This document shows, piece after piece, positions 51,145 through 62,242 of a stretch of DNA of 64,000 nucleotides (position 1 is the first letter of the stretch; each line of letters begins with the position of its first letter). The position numbers were made by a program, and so were the translations under genes. The DNA is taken from assembly GCA_035550315.1 (NCBI GenBank), contig DASZPL010000135.1:1-64000 (forward strand), read 5' to 3'. Under the pieces are notes generated by a model, which did not search any database, was not told the origin of the DNA, and worked only from the letters and a program-made list of their open reading frames with translations. This DNA is from DASZPL01 sp035550315 (GTDB taxonomy: Bacteria; Actinomycetota; Actinomycetes; JAFAQI01).

Positions 51145-52347
51145 CCCGGCCGACGGCAGGCCGCGGGTCTCGGGCGCAAACACCGCGAGCGTGGCCGCGG
51201 CCGCCAGGATCGCCGCCGTCGAGCCGAACGCCGCGGCGTACGACGCATCTGCGATCCGCCCGGCAACCACCGGCCCGACGACGCTGCCGACATCGGAGGA
51301 CATCGTGTACGCCGCGAACACTGGGCCGCCGCTGCCCTCGACAACGTCACCCACGATCGCCGCCGGCGCCACATCGAGCAGACCCGAGCCGAGGCCGAGC
51401 AGGCCCAGGCCGATCAGGTAACCGGCGAGCTCCGGCCATGCTGCGAGCACCGCGATCCCGGCCGCGCTGCCGATGCAGCCGCTGACCAGTACGGGCTTGC
51501 GCCCCACCCGGTCCGCGTAGCGACCGGCCGGCAGCAGGGTCGCGCCATTGACGGCCGACACGATGAGGAAGCCGATGCCCGTCCAGATCACCGGTCGGTG
51601 CAGGACGTCGGAGACGAACAACGGGATCAGCGCCGAGCGGACACCGATGGCGCCCCAGGAGTCGGCGAAGTTCGCGACCAGCGCGGCGCGGTAGGCGCGG
51701 TTGCGTAGCGCGGTGCCGAGCGATGTCCGCGCAACCGCGCCCGCCGCCGAACGGTCGGCCAACGGCGTTGCGCGAAGCTCGATCAGCGCGACCGACCCGG
51801 CGACCACCAGCGTGCCGGCGTAGATGAAGAACGGCAGTCGGATCGAGATGCCGTCGATCACGCCACCCAGCACCGGGCCGGTGATGCCACCGAGCAGGAA
51901 GCCGCCCTGCCAGAACCCGACGGCGTGCGCCCGGCTCTCCGGTCCGACCATCCGCACCAGCAGGCTCATCGCGCCGATCGAGAACATCGCGGAGCCGACG
52001 CCGCCGATCCCGCGCAGCAGGATCAGCTGGACGTAGCTCTGCGCGACGCCGGCGAGTGCGCTGCTGACCGCCACGATGCCGATGCCGGTTGCGAGCACGA
52101 GCCGCTCGCCCAGCCGGTCGACCAGCCGGCCTGCCGGAAAGGCGAACGCGATCCGCATCACCGCGAACGCGCTGATGACCGCCGCCGCCGCAGCCCGGCC
52201 GACGCCGAAGTCGCGAGCGAACACCGGCAGCGCCGGCGCCACGATCCCGAAGCCGAGCGCGACGAAGAACGCGACCGCGACCAGCACCCGCACCTCGCGG
52301 GGCAGCGGAATGGTGGCGTCGCCGCTCGGCGACCGCGCGATCCGCAC
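51049..52347 (-). CDS. MFS transporter
   Basis: A 432-aa major-facilitator protein with twelve hydrophobic segments. The loop between segments 2 and 3 has Gly-Arg-Leu-Val-Asp-Arg-Leu-Gly-Glu-Arg, and the matching loop in the second half is Gly-Arg-Tyr-Ala-Asp-Arg-Val-Gly-Arg-Lys-Pro, both the A-motif of the family. It resembles drug/sugar exporters; the substrate is unknown. The last 34 residues are hydrophilic and encoded entirely by DNA antisense to the end of metB, so the original stop may have been lost. Start taken at 52347. Confidence 0.87.
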   Translation of the reverse strand: MRIARSPSGDATIPLPREVRVLVAVAFFVALGFGIVAPALPVFARDFGVGRAAAAAVISAFAVMRIAFAFPAGRLVDRLGERLVLATGIGIVAVSSALAGVAQSYVQLILLRGIGGVGSAMFSIGAMSLLVRMVGPESRAHAVGFWQGGFLLGGITGPVLGGVIDGISIRLPFFIYAGTLVVAGSVALIELRATPLADRSAAGAVARTSLGTALRNRAYRAALVANFADSWGAIGVRSALIPLFVSDVLHRPVIWTGIGFLIVSAVNGATLLPAGRYADRVGRKPVLVSGCIGSAAGIAVLAAWPELAGYLIGLGLLGLGSGLLDVAPAAIVGDVVEGSGGPVFAAYTMSSDVGSVVGPVVAGRIADASYAAAFGSTAAILAAAATLAVFAPETRGLPSAGSAEGLPQVGEEIVGGLNPDREAHEVGRHLQG

Positions 52348-52385
52348 CCTCCGCCCCGCCGCTCGCGCCGACTAACCCGAGACGG

Positions 52386-54338
52386 CTAGGACGCGCGGGC
52401 GACGCGCCCCCGCCGGGCGCGCAGGTAGTCGCTGATGACGTAGTCGCCGAGCCGCTCGGCATCCGGCGTAAAGACCCGGCCGCCGTTGCGCTGTGCTATC
52501 GCCTCGACGAACCGCACCAACCCGGGCTCGTCGTCGAGCATGAACACGTTGATCGTTGCGCCGCGCCGGGTCATCCGCTCGACCTCTGCCATGGTCGCGG
52601 CGGTGGTCTCGGGATGGGTCGGCCAGTCGAACCAGGCGCTGCCGTCCGGCAGCAGGTGCGCGGTCGGTTCGCCGTCGGTGACGACCATGACCACCGGCTC
52701 GGCGTCGGGATGCCCGGCCAGATGACGGCCGGCCAGCATCAACGCGTGTTGCAGGTTGGTGCCCTGCACCATGTCCCAGGTCAAGCTCGGCAGGTCGGCC
52801 GCGCGCAGCACCCGCGCGTAGCGCGAGAAGCCGATCACCTCGATGGCGTCTTGCGGGTACTTCGTCGTCACCAACGTGTGCAGCGCGAGGGCGGTCGACT
52901 TCGCGGTCGCCCAGGTACCGCGCAGCGCCATCGAGTAGGACAGGTCGACCAGGAGCGCGACCGCCGCGCCCGACCGCCGTTCGGTCTCGACCACCTCGAA
53001 GTCCTCGACCGCGACTCGCACCGGCGTCCCCTGGCCGGTCCGCAGCACCGCGTTCTTGACCGTGCGTACGACGTCGAACGGCTGCTGGTCGCCGAACTCC
53101 CACGGCCGAGTTGCACCCGTCGGGTCGCCGGCGGCGCCGGCGTCGTGCTGATCGTGGTCGCCGCGACCGCGGGCGTGCAGCCGCGCGAAGATCCGGCGCA
53201 GCGCGGTCTCGCCGAGTCGGCGCATCCCCTTCGGGGTCAACGTCAGCTCGCCGTCGCTGCGTTGCAGGTAGCCCTGCCGCTGCAGCTCGCGCTCCACCCG
53301 GCGCAGCGCCTCGAGGTCGTCGACGGCGTTACGGCCGAGGGCGCGCTCGAGCAGCTCCGGGTCGACGTCGTCGAGCGATGCGCCCGGATACGACTGCGAC
53401 AGCAACTGCTCGAGCTCGTCGAGGTCGGCGGCGTCCTCCAACGCCGTGGTCGCGTCACCGAGGCCGAGGGGCGTGTCGCCGCGCATCTGCTGCCGGCTGC
53501 GCCAGTCCAGCTCGGGCCGGCGCGACCGCAACGCGTCCGACAGCCGCGCCAGCTCGTCGGCCAACCCGGTGTCCGCCATCGCCTGCTGCATCAGCCCGGC
53601 CAGCTCCGCCTGCTGCTCCGGCGACAACGAGTTCATCAACCGCTGCGCCGCCGCGGCCCGGCGTGCCAGCGAGTCGACCAGCTCGTCGAGCGACTGCGGC
53701 TGGTCCGGGAAGAACTCGCCGTACTCCTGCATGAACTGCTCGAACCGCTCGCTGACGTCCTCGCCTCTGGCGTCGGCGTCGAGCATCTCGTTGAGCGCGG
53801 CGAGCATCTCGCGAATCCGCTGCTGCGTCTGCGGGTCGCCGTTCGCGAGCGCCTGCTTCATGCCGCGGAACTGGCTGTCGAGCACCTCGGAGCGCAACAG
53901 GTCCTGGATCTGCTGGTACGCCGCGGCCGCCTCCGGCGAGCGCCAGCGATGCTCGGCCAGCTCGCGCACCGCCCGCGCGGTGTCATTGGGCAGCGCGTCG
54001 AGCTCGGCCTCTTCCAGGCGCGCGTCGTCGCTCGGGTCGGCGAACAGCGCCCGGCGCTCCGCCTCCAACGCCTGGTCGAGCAGCTCTCGGACCTGCGCCA
54101 GCGTGCCGTCCAGCCGGCCGGCGCGTCGCGCCTGGCGCTGCCGCTTGCGCACGTCGCGCATCAGGCTGTCAAGCCCGCGCCGTCCGGTGAGACCGCGGCG
54201 CAGCAACCGCTGCAACGCCTCCGCCGGCGAGGCGCCGGACAGGACCGAGTCGCCGATCTCGTCGATCGCGTCGGTCAGGTCGTACGGTGGCGCCAGCGGG
54301 TCATCGCCGCCGTGCCACTCGCCGTACCTCGATCTCAC
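52386..54338 (-). CDS. vWA-domain partner of a chelatase-like ATPase
   Basis: A 650-aa protein. About residues 1-420 are Arg/Glu/Ala/Gln-rich helices with coiled-coil character. The C-terminal vWA domain has the MIDAS residues Asp-x-Ser-x-Ser in Asp-Leu-Ser-Tyr-Ser (about 464-468) and the Thr-Asp-Gly-Glu segment near 553. The GTG at 54338 overlaps the stop of the upstream ATPase gene by four bases, as in BchI/BchD or MoxR/vWA pairs, where ATPase and vWA proteins act together on a client, usually in metal insertion or complex remodelling. The client is unknown; no cobalt or magnesium cofactor genes are nearby. Confidence 0.87.
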   Translation of the reverse strand: MRSRYGEWHGGDDPLAPPYDLTDAIDEIGDSVLSGASPAEALQRLLRRGLTGRRGLDSLMRDVRKRQRQARRAGRLDGTLAQVRELLDQALEAERRALFADPSDDARLEEAELDALPNDTARAVRELAEHRWRSPEAAAAYQQIQDLLRSEVLDSQFRGMKQALANGDPQTQQRIREMLAALNEMLDADARGEDVSERFEQFMQEYGEFFPDQPQSLDELVDSLARRAAAAQRLMNSLSPEQQAELAGLMQQAMADTGLADELARLSDALRSRRPELDWRSRQQMRGDTPLGLGDATTALEDAADLDELEQLLSQSYPGASLDDVDPELLERALGRNAVDDLEALRRVERELQRQGYLQRSDGELTLTPKGMRRLGETALRRIFARLHARGRGDHDQHDAGAAGDPTGATRPWEFGDQQPFDVVRTVKNAVLRTGQGTPVRVAVEDFEVVETERRSGAAVALLVDLSYSMALRGTWATAKSTALALHTLVTTKYPQDAIEVIGFSRYARVLRAADLPSLTWDMVQGTNLQHALMLAGRHLAGHPDAEPVVMVVTDGEPTAHLLPDGSAWFDWPTHPETTAATMAEVERMTRRGATINVFMLDDEPGLVRFVEAIAQRNGGRVFTPDAERLGDYVISDYLRARRGRVARAS

Positions 54339-55768
54339 CGCGCCCCATACACGGTGCGGTCGGGGAGCGTCTCCTTGGACAGCCGGCGCAGCAGGTAGAG
54401 CCCTTCGAGTGCGAACTCCAGGCCGGCGGCCGCCAGGCCGGGCGACTCGCCCTCGTCGATGCCGAGCGCGCTGAGGATCCGGCCGAGCCCCGGCACCGTG
54501 CCGAGCCCGCTGAGCAGCTCGGTGCCCGGCACCAGCTCGCCGGTCTCGACCGTCGTGCCCTCGTTGAACACGTCGACCAGCGGCGCCAGATCGACGCCGC
54601 CCAGTCGGGCCCGAAACGTGTCGGCCACCGCCCGCCGCAGCAGGTGCTCCAGGATCTCCGGCTCGCGGCCTTCTTCCGACGCCTCGAACTCGACCTTGCC
54701 CTGTACCGCCGGCACGATCGCCGGCAGGTCGGCGACCCGGGCGACCGGCATCTCCTCGCCGGTCAGCGCCGCCCGCCGCACCGCCGACGCCGCCACCGTC
54801 TCGGCGGCGGCCACCGCGAACCGCGCGGAGACCCCGGAGCGCTGGTCGACGGCGGGCGAGTCGCGGACGTGGCGGGTGAACCGCGCGACCACCTCGACGA
54901 GGTGGTCGGGCAGCGCGGCGGAGACCGCGTCGTCGCCCCAATGCACGACCGCTTCCTGGCGCACCATGCGCAGCTCGTCCTCGAGCTCCAGCGGGTAGTG
55001 CGTGCGGACCTCGGCGCCGAACCGGTCCTTCAGCGGGGTGATGATTCGTCCCCGGTTGGTGTAGTCCTCGGGGTTCGCGGTTGCGACGAGCATGACGTCG
55101 AGCGGCAGCCGCAGCACGTAGCCGCGCACCTGGATGTCGCGCTCCTCCAACACATTGAGCAGCGCGACCTGGATCCGCTCGGCGAGGTCGGGCAGCTCGT
55201 TGATCGCGACGATCCCGCGGTTGGTGCGGGGGACCAGGCCGTAGTGCACCGTCTCGGGGTCGCCGAGGGTGCGGCCCTCCGCCACCTTGATCGGGTCGAC
55301 GTCGCCGATCAGGTCACCGACCGACACGTCGGGGGTGGCGAGCTTCTCGGCGTACCGCTCATCTCGCGGCTTCCAGCTGACCGGCAGGTCGTCGCCGGCC
55401 TCGGCCGTCAGCCGGCGACAGCGCGCGCAGGCCGGGGCATACGGATGGTCGTTGATCTCGCAGCCGGTCACGACCGGCGTCCACTCGTCGAGCAGGTCGA
55501 CGAGGGTCCGGGCCAGCCGGGTCTTGCCCTGGCCGCGCTCGCCGAGCAGCACGATGTCGTGGCCGGCCAGCACCGCGCGCTCGACCTGCGGCAGCACGGT
55601 GTCGTCGAAGCCGATGATGCCGGAGAACCGCTCGCCGCCTTCCGCCATCCGCGCGAGCAGGTTGTCGCGCAGCTCGGCGTGCACGCTCTTGTGGCGATGG
55701 CCGGATGCCCGCAGCGCGGCGAGCGTGGTCGGGCGGTCGGTGGGCGAGGCAGGGGCGGCGGCACTCAT
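54335..55768 (-). CDS. Magnesium-chelatase-type AAA+ ATPase
   Basis: A 477-aa AAA+ ATPase. Walker A is Gly76-Glu-Arg-Gly-Gln-Gly-Lys-Thr83 and Walker B Gly-Ile-Val-Ala-Ile-Asn-Glu-Leu, with an Asn in place of the usual Asp before Glu. Between them a Cys/His-rich insertion (Cys103, His108, Cys114, Cys117) could bind zinc. An Ala-Thr-Ala-Asn-Pro-Glu sensor-1 segment follows. The family is related to BchI/ChlI and MoxR ATPases. ATG 55768 is preferred over GTG 55771. The stop overlaps the GTG of the vWA gene, so both proteins are made from one transcript and probably form a complex. Confidence 0.9.
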   Translation of the reverse strand: MSAAAPASPTDRPTTLAALRASGHRHKSVHAELRDNLLARMAEGGERFSGIIGFDDTVLPQVERAVLAGHDIVLLGERGQGKTRLARTLVDLLDEWTPVVTGCEINDHPYAPACARCRRLTAEAGDDLPVSWKPRDERYAEKLATPDVSVGDLIGDVDPIKVAEGRTLGDPETVHYGLVPRTNRGIVAINELPDLAERIQVALLNVLEERDIQVRGYVLRLPLDVMLVATANPEDYTNRGRIITPLKDRFGAEVRTHYPLELEDELRMVRQEAVVHWGDDAVSAALPDHLVEVVARFTRHVRDSPAVDQRSGVSARFAVAAAETVAASAVRRAALTGEEMPVARVADLPAIVPAVQGKVEFEASEEGREPEILEHLLRRAVADTFRARLGGVDLAPLVDVFNEGTTVETGELVPGTELLSGLGTVPGLGRILSALGIDEGESPGLAAAGLEFALEGLYLLRRLSKETLPDRTVYGAR

Positions 55769-55805
55769 CACCTCACGTTACGTCCAGCCGGGGCAGACTG
55801 AACAC

Positions 55806-56972
55806 ATGGCTGCATTCGGTGACGGCCTCGCCGTCGGGGCGGATCTCGTCGAGGCGACCGACACCGCGGTGGCCCGAGCGACCGCGGGCCTGGCCGGCCA
55901 CCGGGCCGACCTGATGATCGGGTTCGTCCACGGCGAGGACGTCGCCGCGATCGAAGCCGCACTGCACCGGCTCGCCGAGCTGGCCGGCGCCGCGACCGTG
56001 CTGGGTTGCTCGGTGCCCGGTGTCATTGCCGGCGGCCGCGGCGTGGAGGAGACGCCGGCGGTCGCCGTCTGGTGCGCTGCGTTGCCCGACGCGCAGGTGC
56101 GCAGCTTCGCGCTGCGGGCGGTGCCGGCCGCCGGCGGCCTCGCCGTGTTGGGCATGCCGGAGCAACAGCTGGACGACGCGGTCGCGGTACTGCTCGCGGA
56201 CCCGTGGTCGTTCCCGGTCGACGGCTTCGTCGCGGAGAGCAACACCACGCTGCCGGGCCTGCCGGTGGTCGGCGGGCTCGCGGTCGGGCCCGACGGGCAC
56301 GGCTCGACCCGGCTGCTGGTCGATGGCCGGGTCGTGGACGAGGGCGCGGTCGGTGTCGTGCTGGGCGGCGCGGTCGACGTCCACCCGCTGGTCAGCCAGG
56401 GCTGCCGCCCGGTCGGGCCGACCATGACAGTGACGGCGGCCGAGGGCAACCTGCTGCTCGAGCTGGCCGGAGCGCCGGCGCTCGCCAAGCTCGAGGAGAT
56501 CGTGACGACGTTGCCGCCGGAAGAGCAGTCGCTGGTCGCCACCGGCCTGCAGATCGGCATCACCCGCGACGAGTACGTCGACGAGCAGGGGCAGGGCGAC
56601 TTCTTGATCCGCGGCGTCGCGGGCGCGGACGAGGCCCGCGGCGCGCTCGCGGTCGGCGACGTGGTGCCGGTCGGCCGGACCGTCCGGTTTCAGGTCCGCG
56701 ACGCGGTGGCCGCCGACGCCGACCTGCGCGCGACGCTCGACGCGTTTCGCGACCGTCGGTCCCGCGACGTGCAGGGGGCGCTGTTGTTCTCCTGCAACGG
56801 TCGCGGTGCGGGCTTGTTCGGTACGCCGGACCACGACCCCGAGGTGGTGCGGTCACAACTGGTCGGCTCCGGCGTCGCCGGCTGCTTCGCCGCCGGCGAG
56901 ATCGGCCCCGTCGCCGGGCGCAACTTCGTGCACGGCTTCACCGCGTCGATCCTCGCGTTCAGCGCGACGTGA
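55806..56972 (+). CDS. FIST-domain protein
   Basis: A 388-aa protein with an N-terminal FIST sensory domain (about 25-215) and a FIST_C domain (about 235-375). Marks are Gly-Cys-Ser-Val-Pro-Gly-Val, Leu-Val-Ser-Gln-Gly-Cys-Arg-Pro-Val-Gly and, near the end, Phe-Ser-Cys-Asn-Gly-Arg-Gly with Gly-Glu-Ile-Gly-Pro-Val. FIST domains are thought to bind small ligands such as amino acids. No kinase or cyclase output domain is attached. The GTG of ilvA overlaps its stop by four bases, so a link to threonine or branched-chain amino acid metabolism can be suspected. Confidence 0.9.
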   Translation: MAAFGDGLAVGADLVEATDTAVARATAGLAGHRADLMIGFVHGEDVAAIEAALHRLAELAGAATVLGCSVPGVIAGGRGVEETPAVAVWCAALPDAQVRSFALRAVPAAGGLAVLGMPEQQLDDAVAVLLADPWSFPVDGFVAESNTTLPGLPVVGGLAVGPDGHGSTRLLVDGRVVDEGAVGVVLGGAVDVHPLVSQGCRPVGPTMTVTAAEGNLLLELAGAPALAKLEEIVTTLPPEEQSLVATGLQIGITRDEYVDEQGQGDFLIRGVAGADEARGALAVGDVVPVGRTVRFQVRDAVAADADLRATLDAFRDRRSRDVQGALLFSCNGRGAGLFGTPDHDPEVVRSQLVGSGVAGCFAAGEIGPVAGRNFVHGFTASILAFSAT

Positions 56973-58183
56973 CCAACGCGGCGCAAATGACGGTCGGCGA
57001 CGTCGAGGCGGCGGCCGAGCTGCTCCGCGACGTCGTCCGGCGTACCCCACTGGAAGGCTCGCGCCCGCTCGCCGAGATGGTCGGCGGTCCGGTGTGGCTG
57101 AAGTGCGAGAACCTGCAGCGCGCCGGCTCGTTCAAGCTGCGCGGTGCCTACGTCCGGATCGCGCGATTGACCAAGGCCGAACGCGACCGCGGCGTGGTCG
57201 CGGCGAGCGCCGGCAATCACGCGCAGGGCGTGGCGCTGGCGGCCAGCCTGCTGGGCAGCCGGGCGACGGTGTTCATGCCGGAGGGCGCGCCGATCCCGAA
57301 GGTCGAGGCGACCCGCGGCTACGGCGCCGAGGTGCGGTTCGCGGGTCTGACCATCGACCAGTCGCTCGATGCGGCGACCGGCTTTGCGGCGGAGGCCGGG
57401 CAGGTGCTGATTCACCCGTTCGACCATCCGGACGTCGTGGCCGGCCAGGGCACCGTCGGGTTCGAGATCCTCGACCAGCTGCCTGACGTGCGGACCGTCG
57501 TCGTGAGCACGGGCGGTGGCGGCCTGCTGTCGGGCGTCGCGCTGGCGGTGAAGGCGCGGCGGCCCGAGGTCCGTGTCATCGGCGTGCAGGCGACCGGGGC
57601 GGCGAGCTTCGCCGAGTCGCTACGCGCCGGTCATCCGGTGTCGCTCCCGGCCATGGCGACGGTCGCGGACGGCATCGCGGTCGGCTGCCCCGGCGAGCTG
57701 ACGTTCGACTTGGTGCGCCGCTACGTCGATGACGTCGTCACCGTGTCCGACGACGCCTTGGCCCGCGCGCTGCTGCTCTGCCTGGAGCGGGCCAAGCTGG
57801 TCGTCGAGCCGGCCGGCGCGGCGGCGGTCGCCGCCCTGATGGAGCAGCCGACGGCGTTTCAGCCCCCGGTCGTGGCCGTGCTGTCCGGCGGCAACATCGA
57901 CCCGGTGCTGCTGCTGCGCGTGCTGCGCCACGGCATGATCGCGGCCGGTCGCTACCTGTCGTTCCAGCTGCGCATCCCGGACCGCCCGGGCGAGCTCGCC
58001 CGGCTGCTCCAGGAGCTGGCGGCATCGGGCGCGAACGTGCTGGACGTCGAACACCTGCGCACCGGACCACAGCTGCACCTCGACGAGGTCGAGGTGCAGC
58101 TGCAACTGGAAACCCGCGGCCCCGCGCACCGCGAAGCGGTGCTCGGCCGGCTTCGCGCCGCCGGCTACCCGCTGGGTCTGTGA
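56969..58183 (+). CDS. ilvA: Threonine ammonia-lyase (threonine dehydratase)
   Basis: A 404-aa fold-type II PLP enzyme that converts threonine to 2-oxobutanoate, the first step to isoleucine. PLP Lys56 is in Ala-Gly-Ser-Phe-Lys-Leu-Arg-Gly-Ala; the Ser-Ala-Gly-Asn-His-Ala-Gln-Gly loop and the glycine loop Ser-Thr-Gly-Gly-Gly-Gly-Leu are intact. A single ACT domain fills about 330-400, matching the shorter regulated type. GTG start, overlapping the FIST gene (GTGA). Confidence 0.95.
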   Translation: MTNAAQMTVGDVEAAAELLRDVVRRTPLEGSRPLAEMVGGPVWLKCENLQRAGSFKLRGAYVRIARLTKAERDRGVVAASAGNHAQGVALAASLLGSRATVFMPEGAPIPKVEATRGYGAEVRFAGLTIDQSLDAATGFAAEAGQVLIHPFDHPDVVAGQGTVGFEILDQLPDVRTVVVSTGGGGLLSGVALAVKARRPEVRVIGVQATGAASFAESLRAGHPVSLPAMATVADGIAVGCPGELTFDLVRRYVDDVVTVSDDALARALLLCLERAKLVVEPAGAAAVAALMEQPTAFQPPVVAVLSGGNIDPVLLLRVLRHGMIAAGRYLSFQLRIPDRPGELARLLQELAASGANVLDVEHLRTGPQLHLDEVEVQLQLETRGPAHREAVLGRLRAAGYPLGL

Positions 58184-58192
58184 CGGCTTGGG

Positions 58193-58687
58193 CTAGCCGG
58201 TGTACGGCGACGCGCTGATCAGCTCGACCCGGATCTCGCTGCCGGTCGGCGCGGTGTAGCTGACCTGGTCGCCCGGCGACGCCCCGGTGAGCGCTTGACC
58301 GAGCGGCGACTGTGCGGAGTACACGGTCACGTCGGTGACCGCCGCCTCCTCCCGGGAGCCGATCAGGAACGTCTCCTCGTCGCCGCCGTCGACGTACCGG
58401 ATCCGCACGACCATTCCCGGTCCCGCCACACCCTCGTCGGCGGTCGGCGGCGTCCCAACCTTGGCGTCACGCAACAGCTGGGTGAGCTGACGAATCCGCG
58501 CCTCCATCTTTCCCTGCTCGTCCTTGGCGGCGTGGTAGCCGCCGTTCTCGCGCAGGTCGCCTTCGGCGCGGGCGGCGCCGATCCGGCGGGAGATCTCCGC
58601 CCGGGCGGGTCCCGACAGCTCTTCCAGCTCCGCCTTGAGCCGGTCGTAGGCCTCCTGGGTCAGCCAGGTCACGGTCGTGTCGCTCAT
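58193..58687 (-). CDS. greA: Transcription elongation factor GreA
   Basis: A 164-aa factor that stimulates transcript cleavage by backtracked RNA polymerase. The N-terminal coiled coil holds Gly-Asp-Leu-Arg-Glu-Asn-Gly-Gly-Tyr-His-Ala-Ala-Lys-Glu/Asp-Glu-Gln with the two tip acidic residues, and the C-terminal FKBP-like domain ends with Glu-Ile-Arg-Val-Glu-Leu-Ile. ATG 58687 is supported by TAACCT 7 nt upstream. Divergent from mca, the common actinobacterial arrangement. Confidence 0.95.
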   Translation of the reverse strand: MSDTTVTWLTQEAYDRLKAELEELSGPARAEISRRIGAARAEGDLRENGGYHAAKDEQGKMEARIRQLTQLLRDAKVGTPPTADEGVAGPGMVVRIRYVDGGDEETFLIGSREEAAVTDVTVYSAQSPLGQALTGASPGDQVSYTAPTGSEIRVELISASPYTG

Positions 58688-58694
58688 CCGATCC

Positions 58695-58700
58695 AGGTTA
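58695..58700 (-). promoter_or_regulatory. -10 box of a leaderless greA transcript
   Basis: On the minus strand TAACCT is followed by 7 nt and the ATG at 58687; no Shine-Dalgarno sequence is present. The same sequence occurs at pmt and the adenylate cyclase gene. Confidence 0.5.
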
Positions 58701-58727
58701 CGGGCTAGCCATGCCACGATTGAAGCC

Positions 58728-59609
58728 GTGACCGATGGATCGCTGCGCCTGCTGGCGGTGCACGCGCACCCCGACGACGAGGCCAGCAAGGGCGCGGCGA
58801 CGGTCGCCCGCTACGTCGCCGAGGGCGTCGAGGTGATGGTCGCCACCTGCACCGGCGGCGAGCGCGGGTCGATCCTGAACCCCGCGATGGACCGTCCCGA
58901 CGTGATCGCCAACCTCAGCGGGATCCGGCACAAGGAGATGCAGCGCGCGATCGAGATCCTGGGCGTGCACCACACCTGGCTGGGATTCGTCGATTCGGGC
59001 CTGCCCGAGGGCGACCCGGTGCCACCGGTGCCGGAGGGCTGTTTTGCGCTGGAGTCGCTTGAGGTCGCCGCCGAGCCGCTAGTGCGCCTGGTGCGAACCT
59101 TCCGGCCGCACGTCATGACAACGTACGACGAGAACGGCGGCTACCCGCACCCCGACCACGTCATGACGCACAAGGTCAGCGTCGAGGCGTTCGACGCAGC
59201 CGGCGACCCGGACCGCTATCCCGGCACCGGCGAGCCGTGGCAGCCGCTGAAGCTCTACTACCACATGACGTTTCACCGGGCGCGGTTCCAAGCGCTGCAC
59301 GACGCCATGACCGCGGCCGGCCTGGAGTCGCCGTACGCCGACCGGCTCAAGGAGTGGGGCGATCGACCGGACGTCGGCGGCCGAGTCACGACCCGGGTCC
59401 ACTGCGCCGACTACTTCGAGGTGCGCGACCGGGCGCTGCTCGCCCACGAGACCCAGGTGGACCCGCTGTCGTTCTGGTTCGCCTGCCCGCTCGACGTGCA
59501 GCGGGTGGCGTGGCCCACCGAGGACTACGAGCTGGCCCGGTCGCTGGTCGACAGCGAGCTGCCGGAGGACGACCTGTTCGCAGGCGTCCGCGACGAGGCG
59601 CGGCGATGA
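58728..59609 (+). CDS. mca: Mycothiol S-conjugate amidase
   Basis: A 293-aa zinc amidase that splits mycothiol-toxin conjugates into glucosaminyl-inositol and a mercapturic acid for export. The N-terminal zinc motif is Ala-His14-Pro-Asp-Asp-Glu, and the third ligand lies in His-Pro-Asp-His-Val-Met-Thr-His near residue 143. The length fits Mca rather than the shorter MshB-only family, though the two are homologous. It shows that the organism uses mycothiol. GTG start at 58728. The small membrane protein gene overlaps its stop (ATGA). Confidence 0.93.
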   Translation: MTDGSLRLLAVHAHPDDEASKGAATVARYVAEGVEVMVATCTGGERGSILNPAMDRPDVIANLSGIRHKEMQRAIEILGVHHTWLGFVDSGLPEGDPVPPVPEGCFALESLEVAAEPLVRLVRTFRPHVMTTYDENGGYPHPDHVMTHKVSVEAFDAAGDPDRYPGTGEPWQPLKLYYHMTFHRARFQALHDAMTAAGLESPYADRLKEWGDRPDVGGRVTTRVHCADYFEVRDRALLAHETQVDPLSFWFACPLDVQRVAWPTEDYELARSLVDSELPEDDLFAGVRDEARR

Positions 59610-59776
59610 TCCTCGCCTCCGGCGACAGCGCGGTCGGCGCCGGCCTGATCGCGTTCCTGGTCGTGGTCGCGCTGGGGATCGCGGCGTACTTCCTGTTCCG
59701 GTCGATGAACCGTCACCTGCGCAACGTGCCGAAGTCGTTCCCGCCGCCGGACGACCATGACGACGAGTCCGGATGA
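59606..59776 (+). CDS. Small membrane protein downstream of mca
   Basis: A 56-aa protein with one membrane segment (about residues 10-31) and a hydrophilic, Pro/Asp-rich tail. Short membrane proteins at this place, after mca, occur in other actinobacteria. Translation is coupled by ATGA overlaps on both sides (mca stop, marR start). The function is unknown. Confidence 0.75.
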   Translation: MILASGDSAVGAGLIAFLVVVALGIAAYFLFRSMNRHLRNVPKSFPPPDDHDDESG

Positions 59777-60231
59777 CGAGCGCACCGGCGTCGCATGCCG
59801 AGGTCGCTGCCCGGCTGCGGGTCGCGATCGCGCGGCTGGCGCGCCAGCTCCGGCAGCAAAGCGTCGGCGGCCTATCGCCGTCGCAGTGGTCGGCGATGAT
59901 CACCATCGAGGACAACGAACCGGTCCGCATCGGTGACGTCGCGGAGCGCGAAGGTGTCAGCGCGCCGACCGCCACCCGGATCGTCGCGGTGCTGGAGGAG
60001 GCCGGCATGGTGTCGCGGTCCAGCGACCCGCTCGACCGCCGCACCGCCTACATCGCGCTGACCGAGACGGGACGCGAGAAGCTCGAGTGGTCGCGCAGCG
60101 TCCGCACCGCTGCGCTGGTGCAACGGCTCGGCCACATGTCCGAGGAAGACATCGGCCGGTTGGTCGCCGCCTTGCCGGTGCTCGAGTCACTGCTCGTCGA
60201 CGAACGGCTGGACCACCCGCCCGCCGACTGA
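59773..60231 (+). CDS. MarR-family transcriptional regulator
   Basis: A 152-aa winged-helix regulator. The HTH lies around residues 48-78 (Ile-Gly-Asp-Val-Ala-Glu-Arg-Glu-Gly-Val-Ser-Ala-Pro-Thr-Ala-Thr-Arg) and the wing is Asp-Pro-Leu-Asp-Arg-Arg. Dimer helices flank it. No cysteine that could act as a redox switch is present. It overlaps the preceding gene (ATGA) and is followed by the YyaL-type gene. It may control the mca operon in response to electrophiles, but no operator was identified. Confidence 0.9.
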   Translation: MTSAPASHAEVAARLRVAIARLARQLRQQSVGGLSPSQWSAMITIEDNEPVRIGDVAEREGVSAPTATRIVAVLEEAGMVSRSSDPLDRRTAYIALTETGREKLEWSRSVRTAALVQRLGHMSEEDIGRLVAALPVLESLLVDERLDHPPAD

Positions 60232-60260
60232 GTAAAGCCCTCGCATGGCACCGTGGGGTG

Positions 60261-62222
<1,962 letters not shown>

Positions 62223-62242
62223 CGCCGGGCGGTCAGCGCACC

